DNA of 64,000 nucleotides from Ditylenchus dipsaci. Its lineage: Eukaryota; Nematoda; Chromadorea; Rhabditida; Anguinidae. Where the stretch lies: contig SADC01000188.1 of NCBI GenBank assembly GCA_004194705.1, positions 124,001 to 188,000 of the forward strand, written 5' to 3'. The notes beneath the pieces are model-generated. The model saw only the letters and a program-made list of their open reading frames with translations. It ran no database searches and was not told the DNA's origin. The position numbers were made by a program, and so were the translations under genes. Of the stretch, positions 12,158 through 22,904 are shown one piece after another; positions within the stretch are counted from its first letter, which is position 1; the number at the start of each line of letters is the position of its first letter.

Positions 12158-12905
12158 GTGTTGTAAGGGAATGGGATTTGCGGCTGCAAATAATACCGAA
12201 ATTTAATGTGGATTTGTCCTGTGTGGAATAGTCTTGACCGTATAGAGAGTGGAAACCAGTCTTATGATTAGCTGATTCGTGTTGTCGACCCGTCTGTGAG
12301 ATGTGTAGTGGGAGATTTATTTGTGTTTGTTCAGATATATCGAGCTATGCATTGCGCAAAGATTGAAGAAGTAGATGGGGAGCTCGTACTGATGTAGTTG
12401 ACTGATGTAGTTGTGATGTGTTGACCGTCTGTTGTGTGGAGCGTGGAGATGTGGTGACCGAGATGAAGTGTGCGACCCGTCTGTGTGATGTGTCTGCGAG
12501 TGGACTGTGTGCCAGCCTTGGTGGAGCTTCCGAATTGGTCTTGCCTGCTGATGATGTCTCGCCGGCGAATGGTGCTGCTCTTGGTCGTGCTGCCACTGCT
12601 GGGGCCTGGATCCCCGCGACCCGTGACGATCCGCTGGCCTCTGTGTTTGGAAGTGGAAGAAGCTCTCCGAAGTGCTTGTTTACCGAAGTGAACTGGATGG
12701 AAGTCAAGAATGCTCAAGAAGAAGGAAAAGCCTGTGTGGCCATAAGTCATCTGTGTGGAGTATGTTCTTGTGTGCCTGTGTGACGCGGTCATAGTGAATA
12801 AAGAAGTGAGTCGTGTCTATGTGGAAAGGGCGCATGTAAGGACCGAAAGGCATTTTCTTGCTGTGTTTTTAGTTTTTTAGCCCACGTCTCTTACTACTTA
12901 GTGTA
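12158..12905. other. GC-richer block of unknown nature, possible solo LTR
   Basis: Composition changes abruptly from AT-rich to GC-richer, especially 12380-12780, and long frames are open on both strands, as expected from composition and not from coding. It begins TGTTGTAAGG and ends AGTGTAACA (TG...CA), contains AATAAA near 12798, and repeats a CGACCCGTCTGTG motif (near 12279 and 12472). This resembles a solo LTR, but I find no matching 4-6 bp target duplication. Function unknown. Confidence 0.25.
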
Positions 12906-13047
12906 ACAAAGTTCCCGGACAAACTTCAAGGTCATTTTTAGTAACAAAATTTATTTTATATGACAAACCCGAATATGCAGTTTTGTAGCATAACTCTTCC
13001 TTTTTCAAATGGTATATTATAACTTGTCTTATTATTATAGAGAAGGA

Positions 13048-13056
13048 ACAATTCGG
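13048..13056. repeat. Left 9-bp TSD of the MULE-Ulp1 element
   Basis: ACAATTCGG, identical to 16696-16704 on the other side of the element. Confidence 0.85.
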
Positions 13057-13060
13057 TGCG

Positions 13061-13220
13061 TAGACGTTTCGCAAATTTTGACATTTGTCCTTTTTTGCGA
13101 AACGTTTCGCAAATTTTGACATTTGTCCTTTTTTGCGAAACGTTTCGCAAATTTTGACATTTGTCCTTTTTTGCGAAACGTTTCGCAAATTTTGACATTT
13201 GTCCTTTTTTTGCGAAACGT
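13061..13220. repeat. Four tandem 38-bp units in the left terminus of the MULE
   Basis: The unit is CGTTTCGCAAATTTTGACAT followed by TTGTCCTTTTTTGCGAAA. Each junction makes a perfect 14-bp palindrome, GCGAAACGTTTCGC. There are no spacers, so it is not a CRISPR array. The right terminus contains only one copy of the core (ATTGCGAAACGTCTATATGC). Repeated terminal motifs in MULEs are plausible transposase-binding sites. Confidence 0.85.
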
Positions 13221-13436
13221 TGAATTCGTACTTCGTACTTTTTTACCTTGTACGTACTTCTAATCGTACTTCTACGTTGAATTTGTACTTCTACTTATTT
13301 ATTCTGTCATTTGTGACTAGCTGGTTGTCTTGTTACACGTAAAAGGTTTCACGTTGCCGAATGCGTACTATGTTTATTATGGCAGCGCTGAGTAACGGCC
13401 TATAGCAACTTTACTGATTTCGTTTTAGTGCTCGTC

Positions 13437-16400
13437 ATGAGGGTGTGGACTAACCAATCTTGGACAAGCGATCCGGATGTTATCAGCTGGATAATATTGC
13501 GAGATAAGAAACTGAAGCTGAAGGACGTCGTTGCTAACATTCTCAGGGACTTCAACCACAATCTGACGGAGAAAACTATCTCCAGACACGTTTCGAAGGC
13601 CAACACAGATAATCAAGCTATGGACGTCGTGTAGGCTATACCTTTCAATCTTTCAATGTTATCTTTGTTTTGTATGTTGCAGCTCGATCAAGTCGAAAGA
13701 TTTGGGGCAGATGAAAGCAGTTAAGCAAAGAGAAAATGGCTATCATACATTCCGTATCTGCAATGAAAAGGAGGGAAAAACTTTTTTTCAAAAAGTACTA
13801 CACGTGCTATCACTGCGGCGAGTAAGCATCCTTTTATTCTGCACATTCTAGTTATGATTTTTAGTTACGTTTTGTAGGATCAAACGCAAGCTAGCAGATG
13901 AAGAGGTGATGTTCCCGTGCCAACATTCCATGAAGCGACTGGAACAGGGGAGTGCGTCACCTTCGGATCTCATCACGCCGAATGCAGGCTTTATATGGGA
14001 AATGAAATCGCCGCGATGAATCTGGACAGAGAGTGCCGCCAAGAAGTGAGGACGCAAGCCGGAGCACAGCCACAAACTAAATTCGAGAAGGTTGGTTGTT
14101 TAATGATTATTCTTTATACAATTTGTGTGGATGTTCTTTTAGTTCCAAGAGAGGGCCCTGCAGATGTCGTAAGCTAAAGGAGAAGACGTGTTTGATCAAT
14201 ACTCCGTCAACATTAAGTTCGGCTCGTATGAGGAGAAGCGTCAGCAGCTGTTCCGTCATCGGCGTGAGGAAGTTCTGGTGGTAGAGGATTCTTTCGACTT
14301 ATCGAATGTCTTCAAGGTCACTAAGGGATCCGCCGAGAGGTACATGTGACACATGAAACAAATTAACTGTTGTCATTCGTTCTTTGATCTAGATGGGCAC
14401 TCGTGTCGGATCGAGATGCTGGAGTCGTCGTGATGGGAAGCGATAGGGATCTTTCAATTGGAGCCAGATGCAAATATCTGGCCATGGATGCGACATTTGA
14501 CATATGCTCGCCTGATTTCGGGCAACTCCTCACAATACAAGGATTTGTAAGTCTTCTGTTTAATCGATGTCTTGCATTTCTTGGATTTAGCTGCCGGTGA
14601 AGACAGACGACGTACTCAAGCCGAGAGAAGAATGGGTGGTCATTGCATGTGCCCTGATGAAGCAGAAGACGACAAAAGTTACGAAATCGTCCTTAATGCG
14701 GTGGTGGATGCGTGGAAGCGACTCGAACTAGTCCCAGGGTATAAGAACGTCTTTATGGACTTTGAGCAGGCGGAACTAAAAGCAGCGATGGCACTTCTCG
14801 GGGCTAATGTAAGCCTTCGTTATTGTTGGAGCTGGTATCATTTGTTGTTTTCTTTTCAGAAGGTCAAAGGATGCATGTTCCACTACTGCCAAGCCGTCCT
14901 TCACTGCATCAAGGATTTGGGCAAAGGCATGATCAACCGGTACAAGGAGGATGAACTTTTCCGTTTGCTAATTCGCGCTGTTCTCGCCTACCATTGTTGC
15001 CGCCTGACTTGGTCGAATTGATTTGGGATGTTTTGAAGAGTGAACTATTGGCTTTGGAGGAGGACAAAATTCTGATCAGGGTATGTCTCTTGACTATATC
15101 TTGACTTGTGTAGTAGTGCACTCTTTGATTTCAGTGCTTCGTCTCTTACTTCGGGATTCAGTGGCTGTCAAAGCCTTTGCACGTGTGGAATTTTTATCGT
15201 GAAGACACAAGAACAAACAATGCAGCCGAGGCATACCATTCCTTTCTCAAGAAGTTGTTTGTTTCTTTGTTTAATGTTTAAAATTTTTTGCGATACGAAT
15301 TCTAAATGTGTTCCAGGCGTCACGGAGCTCTTCGCCGGCCGGGCAACTCTCTTCTCTTCGCTTTTCTCCAAAATCTTCAATTTCAACAGTCGGTCCGGGT
15401 GGTGCGAATCGAAAGTGGAGCCAGTGTGAAAAAGAAGAACAGGAAGTATGAAAAGATCAATGATCAGCTGTGGGAATCGTGGAAAGAGTTCGATGTAATT
15501 ATTTTAGGAGCGTTGAATTTTAGCACTTAAAATCGCATTTGTTTCAGATCAAGGCCAGAGACAGGAAGTCTGTTGACATCACCACGCACTGCAAAGAGTT
15601 TCTCACGATAGCTTCCCACCTGGTGTCGGACGTCAACAAGACCGGTCTAAGGACAAAGAAAGCGGAGCGTGCGGCGAAGAACAGAAAGAAGCGAGCAACC
15701 GATCCGGTGCCTGTGAAGGAAAAGAAGCCGAAAAAAGAGAGCAGGAAAAGCACAGCCACCATTGACGTTACAGGTCTTGGACTTGACAGAGTTCTGGCCA
15801 ACAGATTCGGCATTCGACTGAGGCAGAGAGATTTGAACAAGCTGGAGCCAGGTCAGTGCCTAAATGACGACATCATCAACTATTACTTGCAGCTTGTGGC
15901 GGAAAGAAGCAGCGAAAAGGTAATGCACCGTTATTTGTTGCCTGTTGCTTTACAATTTTCACGTCAGGTCTTTGCACTCAGCTCTCTCCTATACACACAA
16001 CTTGTCGACAAGGGGCCTTCTTCGGTGCTGAAGTGGACAAAAGATGTCGACCTATTTTTCTTTGATGTGCTGCTGCTGCCCATCCACTTGCCGGGGCATT
16101 GGACGTTAGCTGTGGTTTTGAATAGGCGCAAGCGCATCGACTACTACGACTCAATGGGAGGTAACGGGGCACAGCACATGGAGCAGGTCAAGTAAATTTT
16201 AGTTGATTTTGTGAAAAGCCATTGCGAATTCTGTGCGTTTTTAGAGCATACCTGACAGCCAAGACGGAGAGAAGAGGAGCTACCGAGCAAAACATGGAGG
16301 AGTGAATCTGCTTCAACAAGAATGTAGCGTATCAGGAGCTCGGGAGCAATGATTGCGGCGTGTTCGTCTGCTACTTCGGCAACTGCGCAGCCTGTGGCAA

Positions 16401-16479
16401 GTCGCCAAGTAATATTGGGATGGGAATAGTCCGAGAAAGAATCAAGGATGAATCTCTAAGTGTAGATCTCAAAGTTTGA
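13437..16479 (+). pseudogene. MULE transposase-Ulp1 (C48 cysteine protease) fusion, degenerate
   Basis: Order of parts: an N-terminal segment (13437-13630) that may be helix-turn-helix; a Cys/His zinc-finger-like part (CYHCGE near 13815, then GECVTFGSHHAEC near 13950, with a frame break between); the MULE core (LAMDATFDICSPDFGQLLTI near 14485; MDFEQAELKAAMALLG near 14757; CMFHYCQAV near 14872; TRTNNAAEAYHSFL near 15210); and a Ulp1/SENP-like protease (15548-16479) with HW in LPGHWTLAVV (near 16090), D in IDYYDSMGG (near 16137) and C in SNDCGVFVCY (near 16350). These match the His-Asp-Cys triad of family C48. Short introns (for example 15920-15967) separate about ten exons, and no intron signal forces a stop between transposase and protease. 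Lesions: TAA at 14170-14172, a frameshift near 14690, TGA at 16303-16305. The protease presumably acts on SUMO-like or self substrates; its role in transposition is unknown. Confidence 0.8.
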
Positions 16480-16695
16480 ATGTCTGCGTTTGTTATGTTT
16501 GTTTGCGGTGGTTGGTATGAATAAAGTTGGAGTGTTTATCATTGTTGGATGTTTACCTGGCTTGAGTGAAATATAAAATGCGGAAGAACAAAAAGAAAGA
16601 TTACTATCGCAGTATATATTAGTATATTTGTTGAATGTGAAATGAGATAGAAGTAGAATTGGGAGATGTCAAAATTGCGAAACGTCTATATGCCA

Positions 16696-16704
16696 ACAAT
16701 TCGG
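16696..16704. repeat. Right 9-bp TSD of the MULE-Ulp1 element
   Basis: ACAATTCGG, copy of 13048-13056. Confidence 0.85.
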
Positions 16705-17650
16705 CTTCAAACAATTGCTAAAATTGCTAATTTATTTTGAAAAGCTGAGAAGCATTTTCATCACTCTAACTGGTCGAAAATTTATTGCATGGGTTTTCGT
16801 TTCAGTTACATCTTAGTATTTTTTGTAGCGCAGTTCAAGACAAAATATATTTTACAAAATAAATTTTGAAAATCTGAACGTTGAGATGTGACCTTCTGGA
16901 AAAAATCATTTTCTTAAAAAATGACAAAAATCCAAGTTTTTCCAACTTTTCGGATTCTTGTCATTTTTTCAAGAAATTTATTTTTTATATCTCAACATTC
17001 AGATTTTCAAAAATTGTTTATTATAGCGCCCGGATTTCTTTTTCGGGCACATTTTTAGAGCGTGCATATACGCGTTTGACTGAATGATGCTTTTACGAAT
17101 ATATCAGGTTTCTTCAACTCTTTAGCCGGATTTCTTCTCCAATTGCTGTTTGATACTATTTGTAAGCTTTTGAGATATTCTGAAATAAATTTTGTCACTT
17201 GTTTGGAGGGACACCAATACAATGAATAAGGTAAATTATAAAGGTTTGCCAAACATACGATGAGAATAATAAAAACGAAAATACTAAAATAGCTAAATAG
17301 ATTAAAAAAACCTGCTTCTCAAATGACAAATTTGATAATTTTTATCAATCAACACAACGCCATGTAAAACAAGTAAAAAATATTGGTTATCGAATAGTGC
17401 AATGCGGCCAATTTCATTGAGCTAAAATTTGTAGTATCGATCAAAAAAGCACGCTGTTCTTCATTTCCCTGATACAAACCCTGAAAAGGAGTGCCAATGC
17501 AAATAAAAATGAATCGTCTTAATGCGTCATAGTTTTTGCTAGGCAAAAGAGTGGGCTAGGAATGCCTTGATCAAGAAATAATAACATATTTTGTGTTATT
17601 TCCGAACCCTCTATAAGTTATAGACTATAACTATCACCGCCACCGGATAT
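16705..17650. other. Intergenic AT-rich stretch
   Basis: No gene recognised. 16840-17010 contains a weak inverted repeat (CATTTTCTTAAAAAATGACAA near 16903 against TTGTCATTTTTTCAAGAAAT near 16957). Confidence 0.4.
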
Positions 17651-18239
17651 AGTTTGCAGCAAAGTGTTTCCAGTTTTTGGCCTGTTTTGAAAAAGCATAG
17701 TTATATAGGCAAAAAAAGTGCGCCAAAAAAAAGGCCGAGAAAATTTTTCAAATTAAATATGCGGCGAAAAAAGCCGAGAAGTTCAATCTGCTTTTTCAAA
17801 ACTATTGTGTTGGCATATTATTTTCTTCGGCTAAAAAAATTGCGGGAAAAAGCAGAAAAATTATTTCTGCTTTTTTGTTACTTGAGTTTAGCCGAAAACT
17901 TTTTGCCAACTGCAAAGCAATATGATAAAATAAATATGCTTTTTTCAAGTTGTGAAAAAGCATAATTATTAATTATGCTTTTTCTAATGTATGGAAAAGC
18001 ATAGTTATTCATTATGCCTTTTCCAAATTATGGAAAGGCATAGTTATTAATTATGCTTTTTCTCAAGTTTCGTTTGGCCGACTACTATGCTTTTTAAGAG
18101 TGACATAAATGGATGAAAATAGATGAAGATGACTAGTACTGTTCTATGATCCTAATTAATTCGTATTTTCTCTGTATGATAGCCTATAATCGTGTCGAAA
18201 GCCTAGAATCGTGTCAAAAGCCTAGAATCGTGACTTCAA

Positions 18240-18440
18240 ATATTGTGGTCCTATCCAACCCCACACTTAGGTAGTCCTATACAACCCCACTATTGGGTGC
18301 TCCTGTCCAACCTCATACTTAGGTGGTCCTATCCAACCATACACTACGGTGGTCCCACCCAACCATATACTTAGGTGGTCCTTTCCAACCATACACTTGG
18401 GTGGTCTCATTTAACCTTATACTTGGGTGATCAGTTTTCG
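18240..18440. repeat. Minisatellite of about 30-bp units
   Basis: Around seven degenerate copies of a unit like TACACTTAGGTGGTCCTATCCAACCA in tandem, inside the hAT element just downstream of the transposase remnant on the minus strand. Confidence 0.75.
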
Positions 18441-18650
18441 GGTCGAGTACCTCAATTACGAGTAGAATCCAAAATTTTCGAGTCTTGTACCTGGACCTAT
18501 TCATTCTAAGAGTCGCTTAACAATCAAAGAGAATCAACAGAAATAACTATCCAAATTTATTACACTCCCAGCAACAACCGTTCTTCATCAAGCAAACCCG
18601 AACACATCGAAATTAAGTGTGAATAAATTATCGAAAATTCTTTCGACTTC

Positions 18651-19430
18651 TCAGAGCTGTCCATGAAGCTGTCCGTAATTCAGGTAGACAATGAGCTGAT
18701 CCTTTAGCAGAGTAGCACCGGTACTGTTTCTGTGTCCTTTAGTGCCCAGTTGCGCTTGCGAGTATACACGCTCCATAGTAGACGAAGACGTCGGCACGAA
18801 GATGACTTCTGATAGCTAAAAGTCACAGAGGATGCCAAATTACACCTTATGAGCGCCAAATAGACAGCTAAAAGCCAAATTGTTTCGACTAACAAGTTCT
18901 GTAAATTTAGAGAGAATTAAAAGATTGCAGACACCAAAACTGAATACCTCAGCAAATACTGTGAAAACATCAGCGAAGCCGCCATTGAAAATCCAGATCT
19001 TGTTCAAATCAGTTCAAAGTCGCAGAAAATCCTAGAGTATACCTGATGAGCACCAATCATACAACTAAAAGCCCTATAGTTTTCACCAACAAGCTCTGTA
19101 ATCCTAGCCCATCGTGCATTATCATTAAAAGGAAACATTATTCAAGTAGCTAATTGAGCACCAGTTCAGCTTCTTTAATGTTCACCAGTTTAGCTCCTTT
19201 GTACTTTTCAGGCACTCCTATTCCAAGACCACCCATTTCGGCAAAATATCTGATCACTTACATCGGGATGGCTGCATCGACATCATTCCTATAATTGTAA
19301 GATTATGTGCGTGAAAGCTCAGAACTATGACCTACTGGAACGCATTGTTGACCTCTTCCATGAACTTTTTCATCGGAGCCAAAATCTTGTCGAGAGTCTT
19401 GCAGCGATCGTCATCCAACTTTAGCGTATA
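18651..19430 (-). pseudogene. hAT transposase remnant (C-terminal dimerisation region)
   Basis: 18812-18651 reads in frame to a TGA and contains VPTSSSTMERVYSQAQLGTK then LLKDQLIVYLNYG, the hAT C-terminal signature (canonical TSAPSERVFSxAG). Upstream, 19422-19333 gives LKLDDDRCKTLDKILAPMKK, plausibly part of the same protein. Other exons between are broken or not recognisable. AATAAA lies about 90 bp downstream of the stop. It is unrelated in detail to the hAT-derived gene at 1-1942. Confidence 0.6.
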
Positions 19431-20088
19431 TGCAAAGAATCGACCACAGAACAAATTTATGCAAAATGACTTTGATTCCTGAATAAATCAATGACCTATG
19501 GCAAAATGAAAAGTACGAAAAAATAAACAGACATGATTCTTGAAAGACTTCGCACTTTCCTATCCAGCAGAAGAAGACATTCTTTTCCTGTTCATCTTCT
19601 CTAAAATAAAACATCAAGACCCACATCGGCTTTTTCAAAAAGCCGAGAAACATTATTAAAAATATCGGCTGTTTCAAAAAGCCGAGAAAAATGATCGAAA
19701 ATTGTCGGCTTTTTTGAAAAGCCGAAAAAAATTATTAAATTTTCCGGCTTTTAAAAGCGGAGAAAATTTTTGAAATTAAATATGCTTTTTAAAAAGTTTT
19801 TTTTTTTTTTTTTTAAAAAAATCAACAAATTATTTATGCCTTTTCAAAAAGCAGAGAAAAATTGTGAAATTAAATATGCTTTTCAGAAAGCATAGTTTCG
19901 CGGTCTACCTTTTCAAAAACTGTTGATGAGCATATTTATTTTCTCGGCCATTCATAAATTTTGTAAAAGCCGATGCTTCGGCTTTTTTGACCCCTTTTTT
20001 TCGGCCGCACTGGAAACACTGAGTTCGCTTAAAGACTTAAACGCCATGGTGCTAAAATTTTATAGTTGTCTTACAAAGAAAGGGTTTA

Positions 20089-20243
20089 CCGTATAACTCT
20101 ACCAATCCCCATGGGGAATTAATTTTCAACCCCCGAAAATTTTTGAAATTGTAAACCAAAAATGGTCTTAACTCCGAAATCCTAGTCAAAGAAATGAGGG
20201 GTAAGGATTATTAGAGGGTGACGGATTAATAGAGGTTATACGG
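20089..20243. mobile_element. Tc1/mariner-type MITE, CCGTATA termini, TA TSD
   Basis: TA CCGTATAACTCTACCAATCC ... GGATTAATAGAGGTTATACGG TA. Inverted ends with TA on both sides; 155 bp; same style as 23417-23643, 52288-53152 and 54043-54291. Confidence 0.75.
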
Positions 20244-20245
20244 TA

Positions 20246-22904
20246 TACTGATTTGATTTGCGAAAAGGCTGAAAAAATACCACGAAAAAGCTGAAATATG
20301 CAACGAAAAAGTAAAATTTACATTTAATTAACTTTTTCTCTAAATTGTTGTGTTAATTTTTTTAATTTCTGTTATTGTCGTGTAACCTATAATCTAAGCT
20401 CCTAACAAGCTAAAAATTTACCAAAAAAAATTTCAAAAAGTTGGAAAACGAGTAGCGCCAGAAAGTCTTCAAATGGACCGAATTTTTGGAAAATATTTGC
20501 TCTATTCAAAGACATTTACCTCTAACTTTTTGAAACACCATTTGATCAGTTAATAGCTTGTTGCAAAGCTGAGATTCTGAGCTACACGATACCAAAAATA
20601 TTACAAAAATTTTAATCAAAAACTTTGTAATATTTAAATTTTAAATTTTCGTGGCACATTTAAACTTTTTTCATGACATTTTCAGCTTTTTAGCAAACGA
20701 AATCATATTGAACCCAAACAAAGTCTCCTCGTTTATATGTACACGGCTTTTCAAAACGCCTCAAAATGTATCTTTTTACTTTGGGCTCATAAGAATGCTA
20801 TTTGTCTGGACTTTCTAATAGTATGTCGTTTGCCTACATTCAAAAAATTATCGTGTGTAAATTATTAAAAGAAGCAAAAAGGCCGTTTTGAAAAATTTAC
20901 AATTTTACTAAAAGCTTAGGAAATTTTCGTACTCTGGCCGTTTATCAGACGAGACCTAACTTGAATAGATTTTTGAACAAACTTTTCAAACTTTTAATTA
21001 AAAATTGTTGATATTCAATGCAGAAGTTTTTGAAAAATCACAGCCATAATTAAAATTTTGTCCTAAATCCGAATCCGTTGAGATCAGATCAAAATAATCA
21101 TTATGAGCTGAGATATTGCTATTTCGAGTAGACCAGTCAGAAAAGCTACACCAATCACCTACTTTAGTGTATATCTCAGCTCACAATGATTATTTTGATC
21201 TGCTCTGAACGGATTCAGATTCAAGAAAAAATTTGGTGTTAGGAGTGACTTTTCAAAAGTATTTGCCTTCAAAATTAACGATCTTTAATTAAAAGTTTGA
21301 AAAGTTCGTTCAAAATCTATTCAAGTTGGGATTTTACCCGTTTATCTGCTTTATGCCTGATCAGTACTTGTACAGAAATTCAATAGCTACAAGATAGGCA
21401 AAAAAAGAAAGCAGCACAAACATTGAACAAAAGTCACTCGAAAAATACAGTAGAAGAAGTAGAACCAGCTGTTTTCCTGGTATTGAAATTTGTAGGGTAC
21501 ATGTTTAGCTTATCCCTGACGACTTTTCAATAAAAAAAATTTTGCTGACAAAATACCAAAATGATCAGCAGAAGACATGCAACAGAACTAGTAGTGATAG
21601 TAGCGTCTTGGACCTAGTTGTTGTTATACGTTGTCCATAATACGTTTTAATACGTTGGTTTCAAGTTGAGTAAGAAATTGTACCGATTTCAATCTGCTTA
21701 ATGCTCAACTTGTAGTCTGCTGTAATGAAAATTTAACAAAGCACGTAAAAACTTAGTCTTTTATTTCAATTGCTCAAAATACTAAATTTTATGGACAAAT
21801 TAATTGTGAATAAATTCAAAATGGGTGCATCCCCAATACAACTCAAGAATCTACATTAATTAAAAGTACTAGAAGACCAGCTGACCACTTGGAATAGATG
21901 CAGCTATAACGTACTCACACATGACAACATAAATATGGTTTTGTACAGTACATTTTTGGTAAATACAATTACAAAAATTTACAGCTGCGAAAAAAATATT
22001 ATTACATCATAAAAATTTCAAAGACCATTGCTGTCTGCGGCCACGTCGAATTCCAATTTTCGAATTTGTAGGCGACACTTTATTAGCTCCAAAAATATTC
22101 GAAATGTTTTTTGCTTGCATTTACAGATCTTTTAAAACTTTTCCAAATTATTAACTATTGAAATTATTAACTACTAGTCAATTCCAACGTTACTTGACAG
22201 CTATTGACAGCTGTCACCTGCGAATTCAAAGACTCAATATTTGATGCCCACAGATGGTAGTAGTCCTTTAAATTTGACAAAGCGTCCATGAATATTATTA
22301 TTAAATTGGTTGAAGATAGTAATGAAGCAGGGCATTGCCCTGATCAGGACCATGCCCTGATCAAATTAATTTAAATTAATTTGATCAATCTAAGAACTTT
22401 GAAATTCTACCCTGGTATGATTTACTTTGGCTAGGGGACATTTCATAATTACTAGGTGGGTTTCTGAATGTCTTTACAGCACTAGAAAATTTAAAAAATG
22501 TATCTTTGGTAATTTTTTTTATTGGTTATTTGGATTAAATATTTGGTAATCTTTGGCCTTTGTGCCGTTTAAAAAATTTACAAGTAATACAAAAAGAGTA
22601 TTATGCTAAAAGAATAAAAAAGTAGTGGTCTTCAGGGCTGAGCACGGGCCGATCAAAACTCGACCCGTGCACAGTCCTGGTGGTCTTTTAAACTCTCTGT
22701 TTAATCAACTTTTAAGATATAACCATTTTTGGAAAATGGTCGGAACAAAATTTTCGGTAGACCACTAAGGAATTTGGGAAAATAGGCAAACACGTGCAGA
22801 TACTAGTTTTTTGAATTTTTAAACGGTTATTTTTTAAATTTAGCTTTTGACTGAAAATTAGCAGATGAAGCAAAAAAATATTTTTATCCGGCGGTGTTTT
22901 TGCA
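20246..22904. other. Intergenic stretch downstream of the ZYG11/ZER1 gene
   Basis: No gene recognised. Apart from the inverted repeat at 20955-21330, only short palindromes such as the CATTGCCCTGATCAGG run near 22333 and AATTAATTTAAATTAATT near 22365. Confidence 0.5.
20955..21330. repeat. Inverted repeat of about 375 bp
   Basis: Left arm CCTAACTTGAATAGATTTTTG and right arm CAAAATCTATTCAAGTTGGG are inverses. Pairing continues inward through AAACTTTTAATTAAA and ATCAAAATAATCATTATGAGCTGAGATAT. The arms have diverged, so it is an old MITE-like element. Confidence 0.7.

Larger units (their letters stand above)
13057..16695 (+). mobile_element. MULE (Mutator-like) DNA transposon with fused Ulp1-type protease
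   Basis: Delimited by a 9-bp direct duplication ACAATTCGG (13048-13056 and 16696-16704), in the 8-11 bp range typical of MULEs. The left end (TGCGTAGACGTTTCGCAAATTT) and the inverse of the right end (TGGCATATAGACGTTTCGCAATTT) form a short imperfect terminal inverted repeat beginning TG. The left end carries four tandem 38-bp units; the right end has one partial unit. The body encodes on the plus strand a MULE transposase followed by a C48 protease, with a poly(A) signal AATAAA at 16520-16525. The coding region carries several disabling changes, so this copy is probably dead although its termini are intact. Confidence 0.9.
17662..20021 (-). mobile_element. Degenerate hAT element with AAGTGTTTCCAG / CTGGAAACACTG ends
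   Basis: Left end AAGTGTTTCCAGTTTTTGGCC and right end GGCCGCACTGGAAACACTG are inverses, of the CAGTG-type used by hAT elements. Subterminal regions on both sides (17680-18075 and 19620-20010) are packed with AAAAGCCGAGAAAA and GAAAAAGCAT units in both orientations. The middle carries hAT transposase remnants on the minus strand. A clean 8-bp duplication is not visible (AGTTTGCA upstream, AGTTCGCT downstream is only a loose match), so the copy is old. Confidence 0.65.

Noticed and set aside
12331..12792. Overlapping 100-150 residue open frames on both strands
   Set aside because: GC-rich composition keeps several frames open at once; no domain, no splice structure and no conserved motif.
13061..13220. 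CRISPR-like array
   Set aside because: Units are contiguous with no unique spacers, and they lie in the terminus of a eukaryotic MULE.
15548..16479. Stand-alone host SUMO protease gene
   Set aside because: It lies inside the TSD-delimited MULE, continues the transposase frame through a short intron and carries an internal stop.
17654..17965. 103-residue Lys-rich open frame
   Set aside because: Built from subterminal AAAAGCCGAGAAAA repeats of the hAT element.
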